Source: DATEKX01 sp963726785 (GTDB lineage: Bacteria; Acidobacteriota; Blastocatellia; UBA7656). Taken from it: a stretch of DNA of 64,000 bases. The stretch lies in the NCBI GenBank assembly GCA_963726785.1, contig CAVSDJ010000008.1, forward strand, positions 372,001-436,000, given 5' to 3'. Position numbers and translations under genes: made by a program. This document shows, piece by piece, positions 16,667 through 26,423 of the stretch (position 1 is its first letter; each line of letters opens with the position of its first letter). The notes below the pieces were generated by a model. It worked only from the letters and a program-made list of their open reading frames with translations, was not told the origin of the DNA and made no database searches.

Positions 16667-18217
16667 ATGAAGCTCAATCCTTCCCGCTTTAACCTGCGCG
16701 ATTATTTTCTTGGCTCCGAACGGCTGCTCAAAATTGGCAACAACGCTGCGATTGAATACGGCGGCGAACGCATAACGTATGATGCGCTGGGCAAGCTTGT
16801 GCGCTACTACAGCGATCAACTGATAGAGCAGGGAATTGCGGAAGGCGACCGCGTAGCTCTGCTGCTTTATGATTCGCCTCTTTTTATTTCGTACTTTCTT
16901 GCGGCAGCATCAATCGGGGCAATCAGCGTGCCTGTAAATACCGCTCTGTCGCCGGATGATGTGAAGTTCATCATCAGAGATTCGGGCGCGCGACTTGTGA
17001 TTTATGAAGAAGAGTTGAAAGAAAAGCTTCATTCGAGTGACGCGGCATTATCTGACAACTACGCTCTGGTCGGAGTCAATGCGAAAGATCGTTCCTGCTT
17101 GAACGCTGAGATTGACGAGGCGGCGAATCAAGAATCGCGCACCGCCACGACTCAAGAGTCACCGGCCTTCCTGCTTTACACTTCGGGCAGCACAGGCACG
17201 CCGAAAGGGGCGCTGCATCATCACGGCGCGATTCCATTCACATTGCAATCGTATGCGGCGAACGTTTTACGATTCACTGAGCATGATCGAATCTATTCAT
17301 CATCGCGATTGTTCTTCGCTTACGGACTGGGCAACAGTTTATCGTTTCCTCTCGCGGCTGGCGCGTGCGTCCTGCTCGATTCAGAGCGCCCGAACGCGGA
17401 GCGCATCGCGAAGATTTTCAAAGAGCAAAAGCCGACTGTCTTTTTCGGAGTGCCTGCCGTTTACCGCGCGCTGTTGGAGTTTCATGCAAACAACCCCATA
17501 GATGTTTCATCGCTCAGGTTGTGCGTTTCGGCTGGCGAGGCTCTGCCTGCGAGAATCTTCGAAGACTGGCAGCGCGAGTTCGGTCTAACGATTCTCGACG
17601 GCATAGGCTCGACGGAGATGCTGCACATCTTCATTTCAAACAGAGAAGGCGAAGCGCGAGCCGGTTCAAGCGGAAAAATCGTCACGGGGTACGCCGCAAG
17701 GCTTGTTGATGACGGCGGCAATGAAGTCTCTGCAAACGAGTTGGGCAATCTCTGGGTGAAAGGCGATAGCGCAACCGTCGGGTACTGGAACCGGCCTGAG
17801 CTTACCGAAGCGACGATTCAGGAAGGCTGGGTGAAAACCGGCGACATCTATCGCCGCGACGAAGACGGCTTCTTTTATCACGTAGGTCGTTCTGACGATT
17901 GCTTCAAAGTTCGCGGCCTGTGGGTTTCTCCAATCGAGGTGGAATCGGCGTTGCTCGCGCACGAAGCCGTTCAGGAAGCCGCAGTAGTTTCTGCTGTTGA
18001 TCGGGACGGGCTGGCAACTGTGCGCGCCTTCGTGGTCATCCGAAAAGAAGGCGATGGCGAAAAGATCAAAGAAGAGTTGCGTAATTTCGCAGGTTCCAGG
18101 CTTGCAAGATACAAAGTGCCGTCGCAGATCGAATTGATTGATGAAATGCCTCGGACTTCGACAGGAAAGATTCAGAGGTTCAAATTACGTGCGGAACCTG
18201 AGCGGAGGGATGAATGA
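16667..18217 (+). CDS. Benzoate-CoA ligase-family acyl-CoA synthetase
   Basis: A 516-residue ANL enzyme starting at ATG 16667; the frame stays open upstream but overlaps the MBL gene and has no ligase homology there. The P-loop is FLLYTSGSTGTPKGALHHHG. FFAYGLGNSL and DGIGSTEMLHIF are the signature of the benzoate/4-hydroxybenzoate-CoA ligase subgroup, and the C-terminal TSTGKIQRFKLR carries the catalytic lysine. It probably activates an aromatic or other small carboxylic acid for CoA-linked breakdown. It overlaps the next gene by ATGA. Confidence 0.85.
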   Translation: MKLNPSRFNLRDYFLGSERLLKIGNNAAIEYGGERITYDALGKLVRYYSDQLIEQGIAEGDRVALLLYDSPLFISYFLAAASIGAISVPVNTALSPDDVKFIIRDSGARLVIYEEELKEKLHSSDAALSDNYALVGVNAKDRSCLNAEIDEAANQESRTATTQESPAFLLYTSGSTGTPKGALHHHGAIPFTLQSYAANVLRFTEHDRIYSSSRLFFAYGLGNSLSFPLAAGACVLLDSERPNAERIAKIFKEQKPTVFFGVPAVYRALLEFHANNPIDVSSLRLCVSAGEALPARIFEDWQREFGLTILDGIGSTEMLHIFISNREGEARAGSSGKIVTGYAARLVDDGGNEVSANELGNLWVKGDSATVGYWNRPELTEATIQEGWVKTGDIYRRDEDGFFYHVGRSDDCFKVRGLWVSPIEVESALLAHEAVQEAAVVSAVDRDGLATVRAFVVIRKEGDGEKIKEELRNFAGSRLARYKVPSQIELIDEMPRTSTGKIQRFKLRAEPERRDE

Positions 18218-19194
18218 TCAGTAGCAGAAGATTCACAGCCATATTTGCGATACTTGCTTTAACAATGATGTTGGCATCCGTAGCGTTTGCGCAGCAGGGG
18301 TGGTCGCGTGTGCAGATGATCAAGAAGGGCGACAAGCCTGCGGCCATCAACGCGGTCTTCTATGACGGCGACATCATATGGGTGGTCGGGGCTGACGGGC
18401 TGGTCGCGCGGTCTTATGATGAGGGCCGCAATTTTCAGGAAGAGAACGCAGGTATTGATTCGGGGTTGAATGATATTTACGCGCGCGGCAATCGGATATG
18501 GGTCGTTGGAGACGCTGGCGCAATGCTCAAGAGTACGGACGGCGGGCGCAGTTTTATCAAGAGCTACTACACGTCTCGTTACAAGAGCGCAGACGGGCAG
18601 CCGGACAGCGGCGCGATTGATCTCTACTCCGTTCTGTTCACAGATCGCGATTACGGATACATCGTCGGCGACAAAGGATTGATACTCTCTTCGACCAACG
18701 GCGGCACAAGCTGGCGCGAGCAGAAGAGCGGTGTTGACGCGCAGTTATTTCACCTGAGCTTTCAAGGCGACCGTGGGTGGGTAGTTGGAACGGGCGGCGT
18801 GATTCTGCACACGGACGATGCGGGTCGCAACTGGTATCCTCAAAGGTCGGGAACAAAGGATGATCTGAACAGGGTTTATTTGATCAGCGATCGCATAGGA
18901 TTGATCACAGGCGACAACGGAACGCTGCTCAGGACCGAAAACGGAGGCGCTACGTGGGAGCAGATACAATTGAACGTGCGCGAGCCGCTGTTCGGGATGA
19001 GTTTCATTGACAAGAAGACCGGCTGGGTAGTCGGGTACGGAGGCCGCATCATTCGCACTTATGATGGCGGGCGCAACTGGGTCGATCAAGACAGCGCGAC
19101 AACGGGCGACCTCTTCTCAGTCTCTTTCTTCAAGAATCGCGGGTATGCTATCGGGCGCGACGGTCTGGTGATGAGATATTACGAGCGAAGATAG
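18214..19194 (+). CDS. Ycf48-like secreted beta-propeller protein
   Basis: A 326-residue exported protein (signal peptide to about ASVAFA-QQ). At least six repeats of the type IWVVG..G.....DGGRSF / GWVVG..G.I..T.DGGRNW, the pattern of Ycf48/BNR seven-bladed propellers. In cyanobacteria Ycf48 helps photosystem II assembly; in other bacteria the role of these proteins is unknown, and no photosystem genes are present. ATGA overlap with the preceding ligase gene indicates translational coupling. Confidence 0.8.
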   Translation: MISSRRFTAIFAILALTMMLASVAFAQQGWSRVQMIKKGDKPAAINAVFYDGDIIWVVGADGLVARSYDEGRNFQEENAGIDSGLNDIYARGNRIWVVGDAGAMLKSTDGGRSFIKSYYTSRYKSADGQPDSGAIDLYSVLFTDRDYGYIVGDKGLILSSTNGGTSWREQKSGVDAQLFHLSFQGDRGWVVGTGGVILHTDDAGRNWYPQRSGTKDDLNRVYLISDRIGLITGDNGTLLRTENGGATWEQIQLNVREPLFGMSFIDKKTGWVVGYGGRIIRTYDGGRNWVDQDSATTGDLFSVSFFKNRGYAIGRDGLVMRYYERR

Positions 19195-19222
19195 TCTTCG
19201 GAATTTGTTAGAGTGCAAAGAA

Positions 19223-19252
19223 AAAAGGCCAGCCATTTAGGGCTGGCCTTTT
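19223..19252. terminator. Bidirectional intrinsic terminator
   Basis: AAAAGGCCAGCC and GGCTGGCCTTTT form a perfect 12-bp stem with a 6-nt loop. T-runs stand on both strands, serving the convergent genes ending at 19194 (plus) and 19270 (minus). Confidence 0.92.
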
Positions 19253-19269
19253 GAGTTTACTGGCGAAGT

Positions 19270-22110
19270 CTATTCAGGGACTTTGAAGTTCAGAATCTCC
19301 TGGGTTGTTGCATCCAAAACAAGGTTGCTGCCTACGCGCTTCAAGCGAAGCAGCGTGACGCCGCACGTGGGATTGGTGATGCGAACGAATCGAGTCGCCC
19401 CATCGGGGAAGAAGACCCCCACATCCTGATTGTTGACTTTGCCTTTAGATTGCAGTTTGCTGCCGCTGCTCTTTCGCTTGGCCTTCGCCACCTCGAAGAA
19501 CTGCGTGCCCGCTGCATCATTTGAGATTTCGAGTTTAACGCCGTCCGCGAATCTGACCTCGACGCCGTTTATTGTAGTGGTGCGGAAGTTGAGCTTCGTG
19601 CCGCTACTGTTGAAGAAATTCGCCCCGGCTGTTGTTGTATCAACGGTCGGGCCTCGCTGGGCAATCGAGAACGGGCCGCTAGTAGAGATGGAAACAGCAT
19701 TCGTGATGCTTGTTGCCCTGACAAGTATCTTCGCCGTCGAAACGCAAAGGTTCGGCACCGTCCATGAGAAATTGAAGACGGTCGGCCCCAGCGCAGGCTT
19801 CGTAGGATCAACAGCCGTTAGCGGAGTGAAGTTCACTCCGTCAGCGGCGAAGAACACATCGAATCCTTTGATCTGGGGTCTCAAAATTTCGGGCACATCC
19901 CAGGTGATGTTGAAGGTCGCGCCCTGAAAGAGAGTTTCACCGCCGATAGGCGCGGTGATCGTGACCAAGACTCCGGCATCCGATATCGTGAAATTGGTGT
20001 CGCTGTCGTCCTGGCCCGTGCCGCCCGCGTTATCAAACGCTATAACGCGAATGCGAGCCGTTTGAGTATTGAGTCCTGTCGGCACTATCCATGCGAAAGT
20101 GCGAAGGTTTCCGGCAACGTTCGACGTGATGATCGTATTGAAGGTCGTGCCCCCGTCGGTTGAGAGCCGAATCTCAAAACGCTGAATCGTGTTGTCGCCA
20201 TTCGGATCAGCCGCGTTCCAATTAATGTTAAAAGTGGAACCACCGGCAATTGTCACAGCGGTATTTGGACTGGTGATAGTCACAGTCGGATTTTGATTTA
20301 CAGGAGGCACCACGTTGCCCAAAGCGAGAAGCACATAAACTTTTCCTGCATCTGTGCGGGTGTTTCCCGCAGAGATCGTAACATCCGCCTCTGGCGCTCC
20401 CATTATCAGGTCGCCGCCAGTATTGTTATCAATATCTCCTGTTGCGATGGCCCAGCCCAGTTCGTCACCATTGGCCTGACCGTTGACGCGAAAATCGTCC
20501 TGGCCAATTGCCAGATCGCGCGCGGCAAAAAGGGTCATATTCGGCCCGCCGAAAAGGCCGTACACTGCCCCCTTGCTCGATGAGAAACCGGGCGCGCCGG
20601 CCAGTACATCTGCGATGGAGTCCGTGTTTCCCGTGTTGTTGAATATCCCGGCTGCGACAGTTGAGCCGAAACGATCTCCGGATGTCGCGCCATATACTGT
20701 CAGGTTGACCGTGCCAAGCGAAACATCAATTCGTCTTTGAACAGGGGTGCCGGGCGCGGGCGGATCATTCGGAGTGCTGAGCCCTGTGCTGCCCGTGAGA
20801 ATATAAACTTCTCCGCAATTGGAGCGGCCTTCGTTCGGCCCATCCGCTTCCGGCGCTCCCATTATCAGGTCAATCACGCCGCCGCCTCTGACATTGCCCG
20901 TCGCGACTGAAGCGCCAAGATGATCGCCTGCCGACTCTCCATAGATTGACACGCTTTGCTGTGTAGTATTTATATCAAACAACTTTGAAGTGGCCGGAGC
21001 AGGCGGAGTGAGGTTAGCGCCGCCGAAGATAGCGAAGACGGCTCCTGTTTCGGCTATATCACCGCCCGCGTTTGGCCTGTTAGCCTTTGGCGCGCCGACT
21101 ATGATGTCCGCAGACCCGCCGGAATTTATGTCGCCGGTAGTAACGGAGCTGCCGAGCTGGCTTCCGGTATTGCCGTAAATTCTCGCAGCCGCGGCTATCG
21201 CGCCGAGGTCTATGGTCTTTATCGTAGCGGCTGCATTATCGAGACCCGTGCCGCCGTTCAACAGAAAAGCCGCGCCGCCATCAGCGCGAGCAGAGGTCCC
21301 AGGAGCCGGACCAGTGCTCGCTGGCGCGCCGACTAATAGATCGGCAACTGCCGGTGTGCCGCCTGTGACATCGCCGACAGCGATTGCGCTGCCGAACCTG
21401 TCGCCAGAGTGTTCTCCAAATATAACAACGTTGGTTGGATTGGCAGTGCTGAGGTCGATGATCTTTGGAGTCAGGCTCGTTGAGCCGAACAGAATATGGA
21501 CAGCGCCTGCATTAGTTTGTGTCGCCGCAGGGGTGCCCGTAGAAGGATCAAACCCCGGAGCACCCATAATCAGGTCTGTGCCGCCGTCGCCATTAACGTC
21601 GCCTGCCGCAAGAGCGAACCCTAAATTATCATCGGCAGCAGCGCCGAAAATCTTAACGTCGGGCTGGTTCGAAGCTGTGAGATTCGTATCAATGACCGTG
21701 CCAGCCGGAAATACTGATTTTCCGAAGATAATGTAAACAGCGCCTGCATTTGCGCGAGCCGGCGGCGCTGCAGGCACGAAATCAGCGTCGGGCGCGCCGA
21801 TGGCTACGTCAAGCGAGCCGTCTCGATTGAAATCGCCAGTGACGATTGCATGTGCGCGCGGGAATGTACCGACGGTTGCAGGTTCGTTATTGCCGCTCAG
21901 ATGATCTGAAGCGGCTGCGCCTAGGACAGTTATATTAGCCGCGGTTGCACCCAAATCAATGTTGAGTCCCTGAGCGCTTTGTGTTTGAAATTGGTTGTTC
22001 GCCGCAACGGGGAGGGTTGCGACCATCATAGCAAGAACTGCAAAAGTGATAGTTGTAACTTGGACCAGACGATAAAGATTGCCTGACCGCGTGAGCGAAA
22101 AGTAATTCAT
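19270..22110 (-). CDS. FG-GAP (integrin-alpha-like) repeat secreted protein
   Basis: A roughly 946-residue exported protein. I set the start at ATG 22110: AGGGGG lies about 10 nt upstream and the signal peptide (VTTITFAVLAMMVATLPVAA) then sits at the N-terminus. Residues about 50-590 contain about eight FG-GAP/integrin-alpha blades with the pattern DRFGSAIAVGDV...DLLVGAP...GAVYILFG and calcium-binding D-x-N-x-D loops (DFNRDGSLD, DVNGDGGTD). Two Ig/PKD-like beta-sandwich domains follow, and a last beta-rich domain ends LKRVGSNLVLDATTQEILNFKVPE. Likely cell-surface or secreted, with no enzymatic motif. Confidence 0.85.
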   Translation of the reverse strand: MNYFSLTRSGNLYRLVQVTTITFAVLAMMVATLPVAANNQFQTQSAQGLNIDLGATAANITVLGAAASDHLSGNNEPATVGTFPRAHAIVTGDFNRDGSLDVAIGAPDADFVPAAPPARANAGAVYIIFGKSVFPAGTVIDTNLTASNQPDVKIFGAAADDNLGFALAAGDVNGDGGTDLIMGAPGFDPSTGTPAATQTNAGAVHILFGSTSLTPKIIDLSTANPTNVVIFGEHSGDRFGSAIAVGDVTGGTPAVADLLVGAPASTGPAPGTSARADGGAAFLLNGGTGLDNAAATIKTIDLGAIAAAARIYGNTGSQLGSSVTTGDINSGGSADIIVGAPKANRPNAGGDIAETGAVFAIFGGANLTPPAPATSKLFDINTTQQSVSIYGESAGDHLGASVATGNVRGGGVIDLIMGAPEADGPNEGRSNCGEVYILTGSTGLSTPNDPPAPGTPVQRRIDVSLGTVNLTVYGATSGDRFGSTVAAGIFNNTGNTDSIADVLAGAPGFSSSKGAVYGLFGGPNMTLFAARDLAIGQDDFRVNGQANGDELGWAIATGDIDNNTGGDLIMGAPEADVTISAGNTRTDAGKVYVLLALGNVVPPVNQNPTVTITSPNTAVTIAGGSTFNINWNAADPNGDNTIQRFEIRLSTDGGTTFNTIITSNVAGNLRTFAWIVPTGLNTQTARIRVIAFDNAGGTGQDDSDTNFTISDAGVLVTITAPIGGETLFQGATFNITWDVPEILRPQIKGFDVFFAADGVNFTPLTAVDPTKPALGPTVFNFSWTVPNLCVSTAKILVRATSITNAVSISTSGPFSIAQRGPTVDTTTAGANFFNSSGTKLNFRTTTINGVEVRFADGVKLEISNDAAGTQFFEVAKAKRKSSGSKLQSKGKVNNQDVGVFFPDGATRFVRITNPTCGVTLLRLKRVGSNLVLDATTQEILNFKVPE

Positions 22111-22259
22111 TCTGGTAAACCCCCTCTGATCGTATTGCGCGGTTCGTCTCGGAAGCGGAAGGGGCATTCTACCAAGCCGGTGACTGAATAGGCAACAAAA
22201 TAATTTCAATCACGTCACCGCTGTATACAAGAGAGTTGAAATATCTGGAAAGATAGTTG

Positions 22260-22288
22260 TTGACGTATATAAAAAATTTTGCTATTTT
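22260..22288 (+). promoter_or_regulatory. Candidate sigma-70 promoter of the hybrid activator gene
   Basis: TTGACG (22260-22265), 17-nt spacer, TATTTT (22283-22288), in an AT-rich stretch. It would give a leader of about 150 nt for the gene at 22447. The region 22111-22446 between the two divergent genes holds nothing else I recognise. Confidence 0.5.
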
Positions 22289-22446
22289 CGGAGCCTCTAT
22301 GAGCCAGATGGGTAGCAGCATAGAAATACTCGTAAGCTACGATGTTCTCTCCGCAGGAGTTGAAGTAAGGCTGACTGTCAGGCTTCAAACTTAATTTTTT
22401 CTAATGCCTCAGCAGTTTAGGGGCAGATTATTGCAGAGTGCATAAA

Positions 22447-25400
22447 ATGTTCCAACCGCTGTTTGTTCGAGAATTACAGCCAGACGAAAGAGAAGAGCTT
22501 GAGCGTTGCTCGGAGTCTCAGAGCAAAGAGGAAGCGTCGCGCGCAGCGGTCATCTTATTATCTGCCCAAGGCAAGACTGCCGTTGAAATCGGGCAAACGT
22601 TAGGGGCGCATCCTTCCAACATCAAGAAATGGATTCGCAGATTTAATACAGAAGGGCTGACAGGGATAGCGATTAAGAAGCGTGGGCCACAGGGCGGGCC
22701 GCGACCGAGATTTTCGGGCAACCAGGTAGAAAAGATTTTGCAGATGGCCCGGAGTTCGCCGTCGAGTCTCGGGTATGGTTTCAAAGTGTGGACGCCGCAG
22801 AAGCTTGCGACGGCAGCAATGGAGCGCGGCATCGTAGATCGCATAAGCCACGTAACAGTGAGGCAGTTGTTGAAGCGAAACGAAGCGGAGCCGCATTTGC
22901 AATCGAATGGCTCTGCGATTTCTTCCAACGGATCGGGCGCTATGAGGCCTGTGGCGGGTGAAGGGAATTATTTCTCTCGCGGGGAAACGGCGCTGACGCA
23001 GTCTCGCTACGAAGAAGCCGCCGAATATTTTTACGCTGCTCTTACAGATGACGCGCTATCGGTCGAAGACGAAGCGAAAACCCGGTCGCTTTTGAGCAAG
23101 GCGCTCGAAGAGTTGAGCAAGTACGACGAAGCATACAATGTTATAGGGAAGTATGAAGACCCGCGTCTATTCTCTTCGCTAGCGACGAGGACGAAGGCGC
23201 GCTTGAGGCTCCGGCTGGGATGGGTGAACAGCTTTTTGCGAAACCATGCGAAAGCGATTGCCTCATTGAACGAAGCGAAGAGATTATTTCTTGAACAGGG
23301 CGACGACTTCGGGATGAGCGAGACTCAATACGCGCTTGGCCGCACATATATTGAGATAAATGAATTCAGGATTGCTCGCGACCACTTGCTGGCAGCGGCG
23401 AGCAATCCAAAGACTGCGCTAGATCGCGAATTACTCTCGCAGATTCATAGGCGACTTGGCGCTGTAGATTTTGGTGAGGGCGCTTTTTCTAGTTCAAGGC
23501 AGAATTATATGAAAGCATTTGAACTAGCAGAAGGATCGACAAATGCAAACTTGATAGGCGGCGTCTTAGTGGATTTGGGGACCACTCTATTTTTTGGTTA
23601 TCCGGGAGAGAATCAAGAGTCAGCTAAATATCTTGAGCGTGGTATAGAGTATCTCGAAAAAGGCGGACATAAAGATTATTTAGCGATGGCTTACAATAAT
23701 TTAGGTGAGCTACAGCGTTCTGCGGGTCTTTGGGAAGAAGCGGTAGAGAATCTAAATAAGGCTATTGATATCGCACAGCGATATGCAAACCCAGTTCAAG
23801 AGGTCACTGCCAGAGTAACACTTGCCGAGATCCTTTGCGCGCGAGGACAGTATTCAAGTACGGAAGATCATCTAAAAAAGAGCTTGGATTTGTTAGAGAG
23901 CTTAGCGGATAAATGGCTTGAAAGTAACGCGCTAAGAATATTAGCTCTAGTATATTGTAATACAGGCCGTATCGAAAATGCGTTGAAAATACTTCGCCAA
24001 ACAATGCAGCTTTCTACATCACTTGGGGATCTTCATGGAGTCACGCTTGCAACGGCGGGGCTTGCGAGTGTTCATATACTTCAAGGCGGGTATGATCAAG
24101 CGAAGGAATATCTTGAGCTAGCGCAGGGAAGATTAAAAGAAGAAATGCATTTGCCTGTTTCAGGATTGATTCAAAGACTGAACGGTCAGATAGAGGCAGC
24201 CTGTGGACATCTCGCGGAAGCAAAACAGCATATTGCGCAAAGCATTTCAATATTCACTACAACGGAAATCCCTTACGATCTTGCAAAGAGTTATTATGAG
24301 ATGGGGTTGTTGCTAAAGAAAACTCGTGACTTGAAAGGCGCTGAAGCGAATCTATTACAAGCAAAGGCGATCTTTGAAAATTTGAGCGTAGAGCCAGATT
24401 TGGAGCTAACTCGAAAAGCACTTTCATCTGTGACTCAAGGAGATGATGGCGCTCAGGTTCTACGAATGACACCTTTCAATGATGTCCTTCTAATGCAGCG
24501 GCTGATTGAAGCGTCAGCTTCACGTGAGTTACTCGTTCAAGAATTAGCTGCTGTAGTCTTCGAGAATTTTTCTGTGGAGCAGGTCGTTATCTGTCGCATC
24601 GACGAATCCGGACGATTAGAGCCTTTAGCTGTGCAGGGCATCAGCCGCAATGAAGCAGACAAACTTTGCTTAACACTTGATGCGTCAATGAGTGAAGCTG
24701 TTATGCGGGTTTATGGCGGATATCTGTTCAGGATTTGCGAGAATACAAAGAACCCAATAACTGTTTACATTCGCGGCGATGATTCACTAAACATCGGTCG
24801 GCTTCAGCCATTGTTGAAACAGGTCGAGCTTGGTTTGGAAACCTGTTCTTTGCGAGCCGCCGCGCGCAGTTCTAATACAACTAATCATGATCAGCGCGTG
24901 CAGACTATTATGCCCGGTTTCATAATCGGCAGTGCTTCGATGTCCGATGTGATTGATAAGATTTACAAGATCAGAACAAGCGATGTTACCGTTTTGATAA
25001 CCGGAGAATCCGGCACTGGCAAAGAACTGGTTGCAAGGCATATTCATGGGCAGTCAGCGCGAGCGCGAGCGATCTTCCTGCCTTTCAACTGCACGGCGAC
25101 GCCGAAGGAAATAATTGACAGCCAGTTGTTCGGCCACAGGCGCGGGTCGTTCACGGGCGCGACCGCTAATTATCCCGGAATTATTAAAGCAGCCGATGGC
25201 GGGACGCTCTTTCTTGATGAGATTGGAGACCTTGCTTTAGAAGTACAGCCGAAGCTGATGCGCTTTTTGCAGGAGGGAGAGATACAACCGTTAGGAGAAA
25301 CAAAGCCTTTGCGCGTTGACGTGAGAATAGTTGCCGCGACAAATTCTAACCTTGAGCGCGCAGTTGAAGATGGGCGATTCAGAGAGGACTTATTCCACCG

Positions 25401-25965
25401 CTTGAACATAATCCGCATACATGTGCCGCCGCTCAGAGAGAGGCGGGAAGAAGTCCCTGTATTGGCCGCGCACTTTCTCGATCATTTCTCATCTCGTTCA
25501 GGCAAGCCGGGCATCTCTTTGACGCAGGACGCAATTGACGCGCTGACGACTTACGACTGGCCGGGCAATGTGCGACAGTTGCGAAACGAGATTGAAAGAA
25601 TGGTCGCATATGGATACGAAGGCTCTCGGATAGCAAAAGAAGACCTTTCACCCGAAGTAGTCCACCCGCGCAGGCCGTTATCGGGTGAGAGAATGCGAGC
25701 CGAAGCGGAACGAGAGCTAATGCCTGTAAGCGACGCGAGGGTTAACGCCGGAACCAACGGCGGCGGATTCAAGAAGCCGGTAGAAGGTGACGCCAGAGTG
25801 AAACTGAAAGAGGCGACGGCTATCCTCGAACGCCAGTTGATCGAAGAGTCGCTTGTGCGCAACAGGAATAATCTTTCGCGGACGGCTCTTGATCTGGGAC
25901 TATCGCGCAGAGGGCTGAGGCTCAAGCTTGCCCAGCTTGGCATCCACAGAGAAGAGCGCATATAA
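22447..25965 (+). CDS. Sigma-54 activator with IS630-transposase-like N-terminus and TPRs
   Basis: A 1172-residue multidomain regulator. Residues 1 to about 145 match the DNA-binding half of IS630-family transposases: VRELQPDEREELER start, a helix-turn-helix with AVEIGQTLGAHPSNIKKWIRRF, then a winged-helix part ending ISHVTVRQLLKRN. About 175-660 are TPR repeats (YEEAAEYFYAAL, AYNNLGELQRSAGLWEEAVENLNKAI). About 670-810 look GAF-like. The AAA+ domain has Walker A GESGTGKE (about 853), GSFTGA (about 900; usual GAFTGA), Walker B GGTLFLDEIGDL and an arginine-finger region. A Fis-type HTH ends the protein. No DDE catalytic domain. ATG 22447 chosen; GTG 22438 is possible. Confidence 0.9.
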   Translation: MFQPLFVRELQPDEREELERCSESQSKEEASRAAVILLSAQGKTAVEIGQTLGAHPSNIKKWIRRFNTEGLTGIAIKKRGPQGGPRPRFSGNQVEKILQMARSSPSSLGYGFKVWTPQKLATAAMERGIVDRISHVTVRQLLKRNEAEPHLQSNGSAISSNGSGAMRPVAGEGNYFSRGETALTQSRYEEAAEYFYAALTDDALSVEDEAKTRSLLSKALEELSKYDEAYNVIGKYEDPRLFSSLATRTKARLRLRLGWVNSFLRNHAKAIASLNEAKRLFLEQGDDFGMSETQYALGRTYIEINEFRIARDHLLAAASNPKTALDRELLSQIHRRLGAVDFGEGAFSSSRQNYMKAFELAEGSTNANLIGGVLVDLGTTLFFGYPGENQESAKYLERGIEYLEKGGHKDYLAMAYNNLGELQRSAGLWEEAVENLNKAIDIAQRYANPVQEVTARVTLAEILCARGQYSSTEDHLKKSLDLLESLADKWLESNALRILALVYCNTGRIENALKILRQTMQLSTSLGDLHGVTLATAGLASVHILQGGYDQAKEYLELAQGRLKEEMHLPVSGLIQRLNGQIEAACGHLAEAKQHIAQSISIFTTTEIPYDLAKSYYEMGLLLKKTRDLKGAEANLLQAKAIFENLSVEPDLELTRKALSSVTQGDDGAQVLRMTPFNDVLLMQRLIEASASRELLVQELAAVVFENFSVEQVVICRIDESGRLEPLAVQGISRNEADKLCLTLDASMSEAVMRVYGGYLFRICENTKNPITVYIRGDDSLNIGRLQPLLKQVELGLETCSLRAAARSSNTTNHDQRVQTIMPGFIIGSASMSDVIDKIYKIRTSDVTVLITGESGTGKELVARHIHGQSARARAIFLPFNCTATPKEIIDSQLFGHRRGSFTGATANYPGIIKAADGGTLFLDEIGDLALEVQPKLMRFLQEGEIQPLGETKPLRVDVRIVAATNSNLERAVEDGRFREDLFHRLNIIRIHVPPLRERREEVPVLAAHFLDHFSSRSGKPGISLTQDAIDALTTYDWPGNVRQLRNEIERMVAYGYEGSRIAKEDLSPEVVHPRRPLSGERMRAEAERELMPVSDARVNAGTNGGGFKKPVEGDARVKLKEATAILERQLIEESLVRNRNNLSRTALDLGLSRRGLRLKLAQLGIHREERI

Positions 25966-26101
25966 AAATAAACGGCGGTGTCAGAATCGCCATTAGTGAC
26001 CACGTTCCTATAATTCCGTCAGTAAGGTAGCAAAGCCGCTTTTCAAAGAACTTAATGGCCTTGATATGATTTTGTTATAGCCCTGCTAATGAGGAAAATG
26101 C

Positions 26102-26130
26102 TTGACAATGCTTTAGCTTCAAAATATCAT
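26102..26130 (+). promoter_or_regulatory. Candidate sigma-70 promoter
   Basis: TTGACA (26102-26107), 17-nt spacer, TATCAT (26125-26130). It lies about 300 bp before the next gene, so it would produce a long leader or a small RNA. A short hairpin CCGGTA/TACCGG occurs at 26196-26213. Confidence 0.4.
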
Positions 26131-26332
26131 CGCTATCTGAGCTGAAGTCAAAGCTTTGCAATAATTTAGGCATTTATTTGTAAAGTGAGTATCCACCGGT
26201 ACATTTTTACCGGATAAAATTGACAATATACTATCCGCATGTGCGAAAGCTTGCTTCAGGGCGTGGAACGATTAAGTCTTTGGAATTAAGAGTTAGACGA
26301 TATCTTAATCGAGCAATCGGCTTTTGCAGATG

Positions 26333-26347
26333 TGGCACATTGAATGC
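26333..26347 (+). promoter_or_regulatory. Candidate sigma-54 (-24/-12) promoter
   Basis: TGGCAC at 26333-26338 and ATGC ending at 26347 keep the invariant GG (26334-26335) and GC (26346-26347) exactly 10 nt apart, as required for sigma-54. The consensus is TGGCAC-N5-TTGC, so one base differs. The gene downstream starts 77 bp later, and the gene upstream encodes a sigma-54 activator. The rest of 25966-26423 shows no gene. Confidence 0.6.
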
Positions 26348-26423
26348 TCTTATGACGCTCTGATTTCAGGTTTGTAATATCAGTAGTGTGATGTAACCTC
26401 CGAAAACGAGGAAAGGTGCGAAG

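Noticed and set aside
22447..22930. An IS630 insertion sequence
   Set aside because: No DDE catalytic domain and no terminal inverted repeats; the HTH part is in frame with a long regulatory protein.
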